A stretch of DNA of 64,000 bases from Actinomycetes bacterium. Its GTDB lineage: Bacteria > Actinomycetota > Thermoleophilia > Gaiellales > Gaiellaceae. A program made the position numbers and the translations under genes. The notes below the pieces were generated by a model that saw only the letters and a list, made by a program, of their open reading frames with translations, was not told the DNA's origin and did no database searches. Position 1 is the first letter of the stretch. Each line of letters starts with the position of its first letter. Below are positions 7,635 to 15,395 of the stretch, one piece after another. The DNA lies in contig JAPOVR010000039.1 of the NCBI GenBank assembly GCA_026708005.1, positions 1 through 64,000 of the forward strand. Reading direction: 5' to 3'.

Positions 7635-7727
7635 CCCCCACTCACCACCCGGGGGAGGGTAGCCGAGAAACGCGCGTAGCTTTCGCACGAACTGTCACAG
7701 ATGTGTCACAAGAACTGCGCCAACTCC
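7635..7727 (+). repeat. Dispersed intergenic element, copy a
   Basis: A copy of an element found in spacers across the window. In order it shows CCCCCACTCACC, the GGGGGAGGGTAGCC core, GAAA-N10-TTTC, then three phased direct repeats CTGTCACAGA, GTGTCACAAG and CTGCGCCAAC spaced about 12 bases apart. The C-run and G-run can form a hairpin. On the other strand the core gives TACCCT, 18 bases from a CGAAAG block. It lies between the converging 3' ends of the CoA-transferase and htpX. Homology to the 28.5-kb copy continues about 20 bases past the last repeat. Confidence 0.75.
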
Positions 7728-7740
7728 GTTCGGCCTTGCC

Positions 7741-8118
7741 GCCAGGCGAGAGCGCGGGGCCAACCCCTCCAAGCTGCCAGCCAAGAGCCAGAGCGCGCGG
7801 GGCCGACTGCACCGGCCGGACAAGCTGACCAACCGACCTGGCCAGGCCAGAGCGCGCACCAGGCCAACGGCCGATATCTCCGGGCGGGGCACCGTGCGTG
7901 AGCCAGACCAGAGCACGCGGGGGCCAACCACAGCGCGCCCTTCTATCTGTAGGTGCGCAGCACTACAGCAGAGCACGCGCGATGCCAACCCGATGGCTTC
8001 GTCCAGTCGACACCGGCGCACACTAGACCAGACCGCGCGGGGCCAACCCCACCCACAGAGCACCGATTGACCTGTATCCCCGGCTCGACAACAGGCGAGG
8101 GCGCGTGCCGAGGCGAAC
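7741..8118 (+). repeat. Degenerate repeat array with ~60-bp period
   Basis: A core close to ACCAGAGCRCGCGGGGCCAAC recurs at about 7745, 7785, 7845, 7906, 7967, 8027 and 8090. The middle units are 58-61 bp apart, separated by unrelated stretches of 36-38 bp. No unit is identical to another. The geometry looks CRISPR-like, but the divergence and the absence of cas genes argue against a working array. It begins right after element copy a, whose last repeat also ends in GCCAAC. No protein is encoded. Confidence 0.6.
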
Positions 8119-8226
8119 CGGAAAGTCGCTCTTAGGCGAGGATCGACGCGCGCGAACGGCGTCTTGTCGCCCTCCTTGACCAACACGGCACCGCCGAGCC
8201 TCCTCGCGCTGCCACCCCGGCCGACC

Positions 8227-8273
8227 CTGCCCGCGTGAACACTGCCCGCGTGAACAACACTGCCCGCGTGAAC
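8227..8273 (+). repeat. Three tandem copies of CTGCCCGCGTGAAC
   Basis: The 14-base unit occurs exactly at 8227-8240, 8242-8255 and 8260-8273, with 1- and 4-base spacers. This is a small tandem repeat in non-coding DNA, a likely site of length variation between strains. Confidence 0.8.
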
Positions 8274-8387
8274 GAGAGGTCTCTGCACCGAGACCCTCAA
8301 GCGGTGCGGAACAGCCTCGATCAGCGTCCAACAGCCAGCTCTGCGCATGCAGGATACGCAGCCGCCGGTACCCGCAGGCGGGTAGTC

Positions 8388-8505
8388 TCCTCGGCAGCCG
8401 CGGATCCTTCCAACCGGTCACACATCGCCTAGCCCGACTGGGACAGGCTCTTCGGCAGCCGCTGTCCTTCCCTTCGCAGCCCCACTGCTTCGGCGGGGAC
8501 CTTCC
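8388..8505 (+). repeat. Second short repeat family (TCGGCAGCCGC..TCCTTCC)
   Basis: TCCTCGGCAGCCGCGGATCCTTCC near 8388 is echoed 60 bases later as TCTTCGGCAGCCGCTGTCCTTCC, and again in shortened form at about 8488. Like the previous array it keeps a spacing near 60 bp. It lies just beyond the 3' end of htpX. No gene was found between 7580 and 8607. Confidence 0.45.
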
Positions 8506-8607
8506 ATCCCCGGCCCCTGCCTCGCTGGGCACCACTTACCTGGCGCCCGCCAGCCACTCGACGCGCTAGCCACCCCGACACCGCTCGACCAACGGCCTGC
8601 CGCGCGC

Positions 8608-9522
8608 TCAGCGTCGGCGGCGAACGGGCCGGCCCATTTGTTCAGCGACCTCGGCCAGCGCAGCCAGCCGCTTCTCGAGCGGCGGGTGGGTGAGGAAGAG
8701 CTCACCGGTGGCCCTCCGTAGGGTCGTCGGAACGATGAAGAACGCATTCATGCGCTCGACCTCGCGCAGCTGGCTCTCGGGGATCCGGCTCATCCGACCG
8801 GCGATCTTCTCCAGCGCGCTCATCAGGTGCTCGGGACGGCCCGTCATCACCGCGGCGCTGCGGTCGGCGACATACTCGCGGTAGCGTGAGATGGCGCGGA
8901 TCAGGATGAAGCTGATCACGTAGGTCACGAGCGAGACGAGCAGGATGATCGCGAGCCCGCCGCCGGCATTTCGGGACCGGCCGCCGCCCATCAAGCCCGC
9001 GAACAGGCCGAACCGCATCAGCATGGCAGCCACCATCGCGAAGAAGCTGGCCACGGTCATGATCAGAACGTCGCGGTTGGCGATGTGCGCCAGCTCGTGG
9101 GCGAGCACGCCTTCGATCTCGCGTGCGTTGAGCCGGTTCCAGAGCCCCTGAGTCACCGCAACCACGGCGTTCTTGGGGTTTCGCCCGGTCGCGAAGGCGT
9201 TGGGCATGTCGGTGGGGATGACGGCCACCCTCGGCTTGGGCAGGTCTGCTTCGAGGCACAGCCGCTCGACCATCGCATGAAGCTCAGGCGCCTGCTCAGG
9301 GCTCACGACCCTCGCGCCCGATGCGCGCAGCGCGATCCTGTCCGAGGTGAAGTACTGCACGAGCGCGAGCGCCGCGATGATTGCGACCACCGCTCCAATC
9401 GACAGGCTGAAGAGCTGGAGGAGTACGAAGAAGAAGGAGACGTAGAGCGCCCCGAGCAGGAACGTCGTCAGGGCCATCCGAGCCGACAGCCCAGGATCGC
9501 GAGCATACTGCTTCCGCTTCAC
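8608..9522 (-). CDS. htpX: Membrane zinc metalloprotease HtpX homologue
   Basis: A 304-residue M48-family protease of the cytoplasmic membrane that degrades damaged membrane proteins. Two N-terminal hydrophobic segments (residues 17-55) precede the HEXXH zinc motif in VLAHELAHIANRD near residue 140. Two further membrane segments follow, and the third zinc-ligand region is near EYVADRSAAV. The length matches the family. It starts at GTG 9522 and is divergent from the cytochrome gene. Nothing suggests co-transcription with neighbours. Confidence 0.92.
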   Translation of the reverse strand: MKRKQYARDPGLSARMALTTFLLGALYVSFFFVLLQLFSLSIGAVVAIIAALALVQYFTSDRIALRASGARVVSPEQAPELHAMVERLCLEADLPKPRVAVIPTDMPNAFATGRNPKNAVVAVTQGLWNRLNAREIEGVLAHELAHIANRDVLIMTVASFFAMVAAMLMRFGLFAGLMGGGRSRNAGGGLAIILLVSLVTYVISFILIRAISRYREYVADRSAAVMTGRPEHLMSALEKIAGRMSRIPESQLREVERMNAFFIVPTTLRRATGELFLTHPPLEKRLAALAEVAEQMGRPVRRRR

Positions 9523-9603
9523 TCGTCTGCCTCCTCTTCCATCGTAGCGGCGAGGTCACACGCCAGCACGAGATTCAGATGTCGGGTACACCGGGGGGTC
9601 AGA

Positions 9604-9609
9604 TAGACT
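9604..9609 (+). promoter_or_regulatory. -10 box (TAGACT) of the cytochrome c gene
   Basis: TAGACT lies 9 bases before the ATG at 9619. Transcription would begin within about 3 bases of the start codon, giving a leaderless or near-leaderless message. Confidence 0.5.
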
Positions 9610-9618
9610 CGCGCCCGC

Positions 9619-10038
9619 ATGCGCCGGGCTTTCCTTCTCGTCGTAGGTCTCGCCACACTTCTCCTGGTCATCGCGGCCTGCGGGGACAAGGGAATCAAGA
9701 CACCCGAACCCGAGGCCATCATCGGCGAAGTGGAGCGGCCGCCAGACGTGAGCGAGCTCGCCGGCGCAGCGGTCTTCACGAGCACCGGCTGCGGCGCCTG
9801 CCATGCGCTGGCGGGCGTGGAGGGCGCCACGGGCGCGCTTGGCCCGGACCTCAACGTTTCCCTGCAGGGGCGTGACGCCGCCTACATCAGGGAGGGGATC
9901 GTCGCACCGGATGCCGTCATTGCCGAGGGCTTCCCCGCCGGTGCAATGCCGGGGACCTACAGCGAGCAGCTTTCCGACCAAGAGATCGCCGACCTCGTCG
10001 AGGTGCTGTCCATTGCCAGCGGCGGCTCCGGCAGCTAA
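9619..10038 (+). CDS. Lipoprotein class I cytochrome c
   Basis: A 139-residue exported monohaem cytochrome. A hydrophobic signal (residues 5-19) ends in a lipobox-like VIAAC, so the mature protein should be anchored to the outer face of the membrane by Cys20. The haem site is CGACH near residue 56, and a likely axial methionine is in GAMPGTY near 115. It is probably a small electron carrier feeding a terminal oxidase or similar acceptor. No oxidase genes are nearby. Confidence 0.85.
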   Translation: MRRAFLLVVGLATLLLVIAACGDKGIKTPEPEAIIGEVERPPDVSELAGAAVFTSTGCGACHALAGVEGATGALGPDLNVSLQGRDAAYIREGIVAPDAVIAEGFPAGAMPGTYSEQLSDQEIADLVEVLSIASGGSGS

Positions 10039-10093
10039 CAGCGCTCCGGTCCTGACGCCGCCGCTCGAACTCCCCGCAGGCCTCCCACCCGAG

Positions 10094-10888
10094 GTGGAGG
10101 CGATTGCGTGCGATCTCGACCGCACGATCCTCGCCCGCGGCGCCCAGCTCGAGCCCCAACTCATCGCGGCGATCGCAGCGGCGCAGGAGCGGGGAATCCA
10201 CGTGGTCATCGCGACCGGCCGTATGTTCCGCTCTGTGCGCCCGCTCGCTCTGGAGGCGGGCCTGTCCGGCCCGATCGTCTGCTACCAGGGAGCGCTGGTG
10301 GCCGAGGCTGAGTCTGGCCGATTTCTCTTGCACGCGCCGATGTCGGTTGAGATCGCGCGAGAGGCAATCGAGGCGCTTGCCGAAGAGAGCTACTCCCCGA
10401 ACGTGTACGTCAATGACGAGATGTACGTCGCCGACCACACGGCAGCATCCAATCGTTATGCGAGCACGCAGAGCATCGGCGTCCGTGAGGTTGGCGATCT
10501 GATCGACTGGCTCCGCGAGCCGCCGACCAAGCTCGTCGTCGTCGGCGACCCCGATCACCTCGACGAGGTGAAGCTGCGCATGCGCCGGCGCTTCGACGGA
10601 CGTCTCTTCATTTCGAAGTCGCTCGCCTACTTCCTCGAGTTCGCAGCCCACGGCGTCACGAAGGGCTCGGGCCTCGCCTTCGTGGCAGACACGCTCGGTT
10701 TCGCGCTCGAGCGAACGATTGCGTTCGGCGACGGCGAGAACGACATCGAGCTGCTCGACGTCGCCGGATTCGGCGTCGCGGTCGATGAAGCCGACCCAAG
10801 CCTGGCGCCCGTGACGGACTGGTCGGTGCCGCCCCCGGAGGAGCTCGGCGTCGCGCGCGCGATCGAGGCACTGCTCGCGCGCACCTAG
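10094..10888 (+). CDS. Cof-type HAD-IIB phosphatase
   Basis: About 264 residues with the four HAD motifs: DLDRT at the N-terminus (Arg replacing the usual Gly after the second Asp), ATGR, a lysine in VTKGSGLAFV near residue 195, and FGDGENDIELL near 215. The cap is of the IIB type found in Cof/YbiV sugar-phosphate and flavin-nucleotide phosphatases. The frame is open far upstream into the cytochrome gene. GTG 10094 is the first conventional start placing the nucleophile correctly, with no strong ribosome-binding site, so the start is uncertain. Probably co-transcribed with the cytochrome gene. Confidence 0.78.
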   Translation: MEAIACDLDRTILARGAQLEPQLIAAIAAAQERGIHVVIATGRMFRSVRPLALEAGLSGPIVCYQGALVAEAESGRFLLHAPMSVEIAREAIEALAEESYSPNVYVNDEMYVADHTAASNRYASTQSIGVREVGDLIDWLREPPTKLVVVGDPDHLDEVKLRMRRRFDGRLFISKSLAYFLEFAAHGVTKGSGLAFVADTLGFALERTIAFGDGENDIELLDVAGFGVAVDEADPSLAPVTDWSVPPPEELGVARAIEALLART

Positions 10889-10980
10889 CCGAAGAGTCCA
10901 GCCGCCCCGACGGGCTGCGCGCTCCCGGCCACGCGCTTCCAGGCGGGTCGCCCTTCTTGCAGCCACAACAGACAACCCGC

Positions 10981-11088
10981 CCCCCAGCCACCACCCGGGG
11001 AGGTAGCCCACATATGCGCACAGCTTCCGCACGCCCTGTCAAGGAAGCGTCATGCACCTGTGTCAATCCGCCATGTGTCAATCCGCCA
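10981..11088 (+). repeat. Dispersed intergenic element, copy b
   Basis: CCCCCAGCCACC, a shortened GGGGAGGTAGCC core and AGCTTCCGC are followed by CTGTCAAGGAA and GCGTCATGCA. Two perfect tandem units of TGTGTCAATCCGCCA (11059-11088) follow in place of the single CTGYGCCAAC repeat of other copies. It lies in the spacer between the HAD gene and acs, about 530 bases before acs. Confidence 0.7.
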
Positions 11089-11620
11089 CCGCCGAAAGCG
11101 GCAGCGTGTGACGCACCGATGCGCACGTATGCGGGCGTCGCAAAACGGCCAGCCGGTCGGCTCGATGTCTCCACATGCGGCGGGCGCGGTCGCTCTTGTG
11201 GTTGTCTCAACGCCAGCAGCCAAGCACGTCCCGTCGCCATCAGTCAATGGCCGGCGGACATCCGCGCCGGGGGCCGTGCCCACCAGCGGCGCACCGTCCT
11301 CGCCCTCGCTCGCTGACAACCGCGGCTGCCCCTCACACCCTCGCCGTCGAGAGCGAAGGGCTCTGACAGTGGGCGGTGTCGCTCTCAGCCAACTTCATCC
11401 GGGACCCCTCAACTGGGTTCCTCGCCATCCCCTCCAAGCCTGGGCGGAAACCCGCATGGAACAGCGCAGCGACGACCGACAACGACGTGAGCTCGGAGCG
11501 GTGCCCACAGCTGGAGCTGATGATCGGCTGGCCGTGCGTTGAGACAAGGCGCAGGTGGACGCAGCATGAGGCCGCGCGCTCGGGAAAGATGCATACGAGC
11601 AGGCCGACGAAAGGAAGCTG
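11089..11620. other. Non-coding spacer upstream of acs
   Basis: No credible gene was found. A small GAAA-loop hairpin (CCGCCGAAAGCGG) lies near 11090-11103. AAAGGAAG about 5 bases before the acs ATG is a good ribosome-binding site. No clear promoter could be chosen. Confidence 0.4.
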
Positions 11621-13606
11621 ATGTCCGACCAGCAAGCCGACGTTCTCGACGTCATCGAGGGGCTCATGCAGGAGAGCCGCACGTTCCCGCCGCCGCCGGA
11701 GTTCCAAGCGCGCGCGCTCGTGCGCGATCGGTCTCTCTACGACGAGGCGGCGAAAGACTTCGAGGAATTCTGGGCGCGGCTTGCTGGGGAGCTCATTGAC
11801 TGGTTCACACCCCCAACGAAGCGGCTCGAATGGGATCCGCCCCACTGCACGTGGTTCGCGGACGGTGAGCTGAACGTCTCCTACAACTGCCTTGACCGCC
11901 ACGTCCAGCAGGGCCATGGCGACCAGGTTGCCTACCACTGGGTTGGGGAGCCTGCGAACGAGACCCGCGACGTGTCATTCGCCGAGCTGCTCGAAGAGAC
12001 AGGCCGCATCGCGAACGGCCTCAAAGCGCTCGGCGTGAAGCGGGGCGACCGGGTGGGAATCTACATGGGCATGGTGCCGGAGCTGCCCGCCGCGATGCTC
12101 GCGTGCGCGCGCATCGGCGCGCCTCACGTCGTCGTCTTCGGCGGCTTCTCCTCCGAGTCGCTGGCCGAGCGGTTGCAGTCAGCGGGCGCAAAGATCCTCA
12201 TCACCCAGGACGAGGGCTGGCGCAAGGGCGGCAAGGTTCCGCTCAAGGCCGACGCCGATGAAGCCGTCGCGGGCTCGCCGAGCGTCGAGCGCGTCGTGGT
12301 GCTACAGCGAACCGGCGGCGATATCCCCTGGAACGCCCAGCGGGACGTCTGGTGGCATGAGCTGGTTGCCGACGTGCCCGCCGAGTGCGAGCCAGCGCGA
12401 ATGAACGCGGAGGACACGCTGTTCTTGCTCCACACCTCCGGCACGACCGCGAAGCCCAAGGCGCCGCAGCACGCGACCGGTGGGTACCTCCTGCACGCCG
12501 CCGTGACGCACAGGCTCATCTTCGATATCCACGAGGACACGGTGTGGTGGTGCGCTGCCGACATTGGGTGGGTGACCGGACACTCCTACATCGTCTACGG
12601 ACCGCTCGCCAACCGTACGACGGGTCTGCTCTACGAGGGAGACCCGGCCTACCCGGACTGGGACCGCCACTGGGAGCTCGTCGAACGCTACGGAGTCACC
12701 ACCTACTACACGGCACCAACGCTCATCCGATCCTTTGTCAAGATGGGGCCCGCCTATCCAGGCCGTCATGATCTCTCGTCACTGCGGCTCCTTGGCACGG
12801 TGGGCGAGCCGATCAATCCCGAGGCATGGCTCTGGTACTGGAAGGTCATCGGGCAGGAGCGGTGCCCCATCGTCGACACCTGGTGGCAGACAGAGACCGG
12901 CGCCATCCTGATCAGCCCGCTTCCGGGCGTGACCACCCTCAAGCCAGGCTCGGCGACCGTGCCCCTCCCCGGCATCGAGGTCGACATCGTCGACGAGCGC
13001 GGCACCCCCGTTCCGCCCGGAAGTGGCGGTTTCCTGGTCATTACCCGACCGTGGCCCGGAATGTTTCGCACGCTGTGGGACGATGACGAACGCTACGTCG
13101 AGACGTACTTCGGCGAGTACGGCCGGGGCGTGTACGTGACAGGCGACGGCGCCAAGCAGGACTCGGACGGCTACTTCTGGCTGATGGGCCGAATTGACGA
13201 TGTCATCAACGTTGCCGGCCACCGTCTCTCGACTACCGAGATCGAGTCGGCGCTCGTCGAGCACCCGGCGGTCGCAGAAGCCGCCGCCACGGGCGCGCAC
13301 GACCCGCAGCGCGGCCAGCGCATCGTGTGCTTCGTCTTGCTCAAGGCTGGCCAGACACACACGCCCGAGCTCTCCGGCGACCTGCGTGAGTTTGTGGCAG
13401 AGAAGATCGGCAAGATCGCGCGGCCAGCGGCCGTGCTGTTCGGCGACGACCTCCCGAAGACCCGCTCGGGCAAGATCATGCGGCGCCTCCTCAAGGACAT
13501 CGCCGAAGGCCACGATCTTGGAGACACGACGACGTTGCGTGATGCGGACGTCGTCGAGGAGCTCAAGCGGCAGGCCGACGAGGCGTTCGGGCGAACGGCA
13601 TCCTAG
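11621..13606 (+). CDS. acs: Acetyl-CoA synthetase
   Basis: A 661-residue AMP-forming enzyme converting acetate, ATP and CoA to acetyl-CoA. The N-terminal ACS domain and the WWCAADIGWVTGHSY and VDTWWQTETG motifs are present; the tryptophans in the latter favour acetate. The hinge is followed by a C-terminal PKTRSGKIMRR whose lysine is the usual acetylation switch. The ATP-binding loop reads HTSGTTAKPKAPQ, where most Acs proteins have TSGSTGKPKGV, so two glycines are replaced by alanine. The rest is intact, so it is probably active. The gene stands alone behind a long spacer and converges on the decarboxylase gene. Confidence 0.92.
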   Translation: MSDQQADVLDVIEGLMQESRTFPPPPEFQARALVRDRSLYDEAAKDFEEFWARLAGELIDWFTPPTKRLEWDPPHCTWFADGELNVSYNCLDRHVQQGHGDQVAYHWVGEPANETRDVSFAELLEETGRIANGLKALGVKRGDRVGIYMGMVPELPAAMLACARIGAPHVVVFGGFSSESLAERLQSAGAKILITQDEGWRKGGKVPLKADADEAVAGSPSVERVVVLQRTGGDIPWNAQRDVWWHELVADVPAECEPARMNAEDTLFLLHTSGTTAKPKAPQHATGGYLLHAAVTHRLIFDIHEDTVWWCAADIGWVTGHSYIVYGPLANRTTGLLYEGDPAYPDWDRHWELVERYGVTTYYTAPTLIRSFVKMGPAYPGRHDLSSLRLLGTVGEPINPEAWLWYWKVIGQERCPIVDTWWQTETGAILISPLPGVTTLKPGSATVPLPGIEVDIVDERGTPVPPGSGGFLVITRPWPGMFRTLWDDDERYVETYFGEYGRGVYVTGDGAKQDSDGYFWLMGRIDDVINVAGHRLSTTEIESALVEHPAVAEAAATGAHDPQRGQRIVCFVLLKAGQTHTPELSGDLREFVAEKIGKIARPAAVLFGDDLPKTRSGKIMRRLLKDIAEGHDLGDTTTLRDADVVEELKRQADEAFGRTAS

Positions 13607-13702
13607 CCTGCGCTGACCCCGAGTTCTCCCGACACTGGGCGGAAGCGGAGAGCTGTCTTTGAGGGCGGACATTGAAGAACACCCCGGGCATCGTCCCGTG
13701 CC

Positions 13703-15091
13703 TCAACCACCATCGCGACTGCCACGGCCGGACAACCTGCTGCGACCTGCAGCGCTGCGCAGCGCCTGCCATGCACGGGCGACGTCGTCCTGGGACGTAC
13801 GCGCGTTGCCGACCGCGAGCCGAAGCGTGACCTGGCCCCCGAGAACAGTGTGGCTGATAAACACCTCGCCGCTGGCGTTAACGGCCTCGAGGATCCTCAG
13901 GTTCTCGGCCTCTCCTCCCCGGTGACGGAAGCAGACAAGCGAGAAGTGCCGGGGCGCCGCGAGCTCCCAGTCGGCGTCGGCGCGGACCCACTCCTCGAAG
14001 AGCGTTGCGAGCTGCACCGCCTCGCGAATTCGCTCCTGGATGCCCTGCTGCCCAAAGCAGCGAAGCACGGTCCACAGCTTGAGCGCACGAAACCGCCTGC
14101 CGAGCGCTGGGCCGTAGTCGGAGAGGTTCTCCGCCTCCTCCTCGGCTCGCAGGTAATCTGGAACGAGGCGAAATGCCTCGCGGAAGACATCGGGCTCCCG
14201 GGTCCAGAGCGCGGAGCAGTCAACCGGAACGAACAGCCACTTATGCGGGTTGACGACGAGCGAATCGGCCCCCGCAGCACCCGCCTGGGACCAGCGGAAT
14301 TCATCGCACACCCACGCGGCGCCCGCATAGGCAGCATCGACGTGCAGCCAGGTACCGGTCTGCTCGCACAGGCGCGCGAGCTCTGGCACCGGGTCGACCG
14401 CGGCAGCCGAGGTCGTGCCGACTGTTGCGACAACGGCGGCCACGTCCCCGCGGCGCAGCTGGGCCGCGGCGAGCTCGCTGCGCATCCGGAACTCAGTGTC
14501 AGTCTCGATCGGCCGCAGCTCGAGCTGAAGCATTCGTGCGGCCTTCTCGACCGAGCTGTGAGCGTGCTCCGAGCACACGATGGCGGGCCTCGACGTGCGG
14601 TGGCGTGCGGCGACCAGCGCAGCGAGCGTCGAGGTCGACGCAGTGTCCTCGAGGTGGCCGTGCCAGCCATCCGGTAGGCCGAGGAGCTGTGCGAGCCAAC
14701 TCAGCATATGGAGCTCGAGCTCGGTTGCGGCAGGCGAGGTGCGCCAGATGAACGCCACCTGGTTGAGCGCCGCCGCGATCAGCTCGGCGAGGATCGCCGG
14801 CTCAGACGAGGTCACGGAGAAGTACGAGAAGAACCTCGGGTGCTGCCAGTGGGTGAGACCGGGCATCAACAGCTCATCGAGGTCTCGGAGCACAGCTGAG
14901 AAGGGCTCGGGCTCCTCGGGCGGCGCGGCCGGCAGCTGGCCGCGGATCTCGCCGGAGTCGACCTGCGCGAGCACGGGCAGCTCAGGCACGCGCTCGAGGT
15001 ATCGGGCAACCCAGTCGAGCGCGGCGGCCCCCTCAGCCCGGAGATCGAAGTCCGGGGCTCCGTCCCGCGACGGGCGCGCCCCGTCGCTCAC
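13703..15091 (-). CDS. PLP-dependent aromatic-L-amino-acid decarboxylase family protein
   Basis: A 462-residue group II decarboxylase. The PLP-binding lysine is in VNPHKWLFV near residue 300, and HVDAAYAG near 250 holds the aspartate that contacts the pyridine nitrogen. The N-terminal LTHWQHPRFFSYF region is typical of the tyrosine/DOPA/tryptophan decarboxylase branch. It should release an aromatic amine and CO2. It starts at GTG 15091 with a degenerate copy of the dispersed element directly upstream. Confidence 0.87.
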   Translation of the reverse strand: MSDGARPSRDGAPDFDLRAEGAAALDWVARYLERVPELPVLAQVDSGEIRGQLPAAPPEEPEPFSAVLRDLDELLMPGLTHWQHPRFFSYFSVTSSEPAILAELIAAALNQVAFIWRTSPAATELELHMLSWLAQLLGLPDGWHGHLEDTASTSTLAALVAARHRTSRPAIVCSEHAHSSVEKAARMLQLELRPIETDTEFRMRSELAAAQLRRGDVAAVVATVGTTSAAAVDPVPELARLCEQTGTWLHVDAAYAGAAWVCDEFRWSQAGAAGADSLVVNPHKWLFVPVDCSALWTREPDVFREAFRLVPDYLRAEEEAENLSDYGPALGRRFRALKLWTVLRCFGQQGIQERIREAVQLATLFEEWVRADADWELAAPRHFSLVCFRHRGGEAENLRILEAVNASGEVFISHTVLGGQVTLRLAVGNARTSQDDVARAWQALRSAAGRSRLSGRGSRDGG

Positions 15092-15110
15092 GGCTCAGCC
15101 CGTGCTCGTG

Positions 15111-15200
15111 TGCGCACGTTGGCACAGTCTCGTTGAATACCCGGCGCAGACTTGGCCAGTCTGGCACGGTTGAGGCCGCTATCCTCAAAGGTGGGTGGTG
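15111..15200 (-). repeat. Dispersed intergenic element, copy f (divergent)
   Basis: Read on the minus strand it shows CCACCCACC, GAGGATAGC in place of GAGGGTAGC, then GCCAGACTGG, and ends with the conserved ACTGTGCCAACGTGCGCAC. On the plus strand the core gives TATCCT at 15180-15185. This copy sits about 20 bases before the decarboxylase start. The rest of the spacer to 15395 shows no gene. Confidence 0.5.
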
Positions 15201-15395
15201 GCTCTGGGCGGCCCCGAGGCGCGCGGCCCCGCTGTCCCAAGCAGACACGGCTCCAAAGGCCCCCCGGCGCGGAGCCAGCGCCGCCGCGCCGGCCGGCGCG
15301 TCGTGGGCCCATGGAGTGCAGCGGGACCGTGGCGGACAGGCCGGCAGCGCCCCACGGTTCTCCCTTCGTCTGTCTACTTGGAAGGGCCACGGGGC

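Noticed and set aside
7651-7665. Cyclic-di-GMP riboswitch suggested by the GGGTAGCC core
   Set aside because: GEMM riboswitches share a GGTAGC-like string, but the other conserved blocks (CACGCACAGGGCAAACC-like, GACGCAAAGCC) are absent from all copies.
7741-8118. CRISPR array
   Set aside because: The spacing is CRISPR-like, but no two repeats are identical, the core is only 20-23 bases, spacing drifts and no cas gene is nearby. It is reported as a degenerate interspersed repeat instead.
7695-8348. Minus-strand open frame of 217 codons across the repeat region
   Set aside because: It merely reads through the repeats, is rich in Arg/Ala/Gly/Trp and shows no family features or ribosome-binding site.
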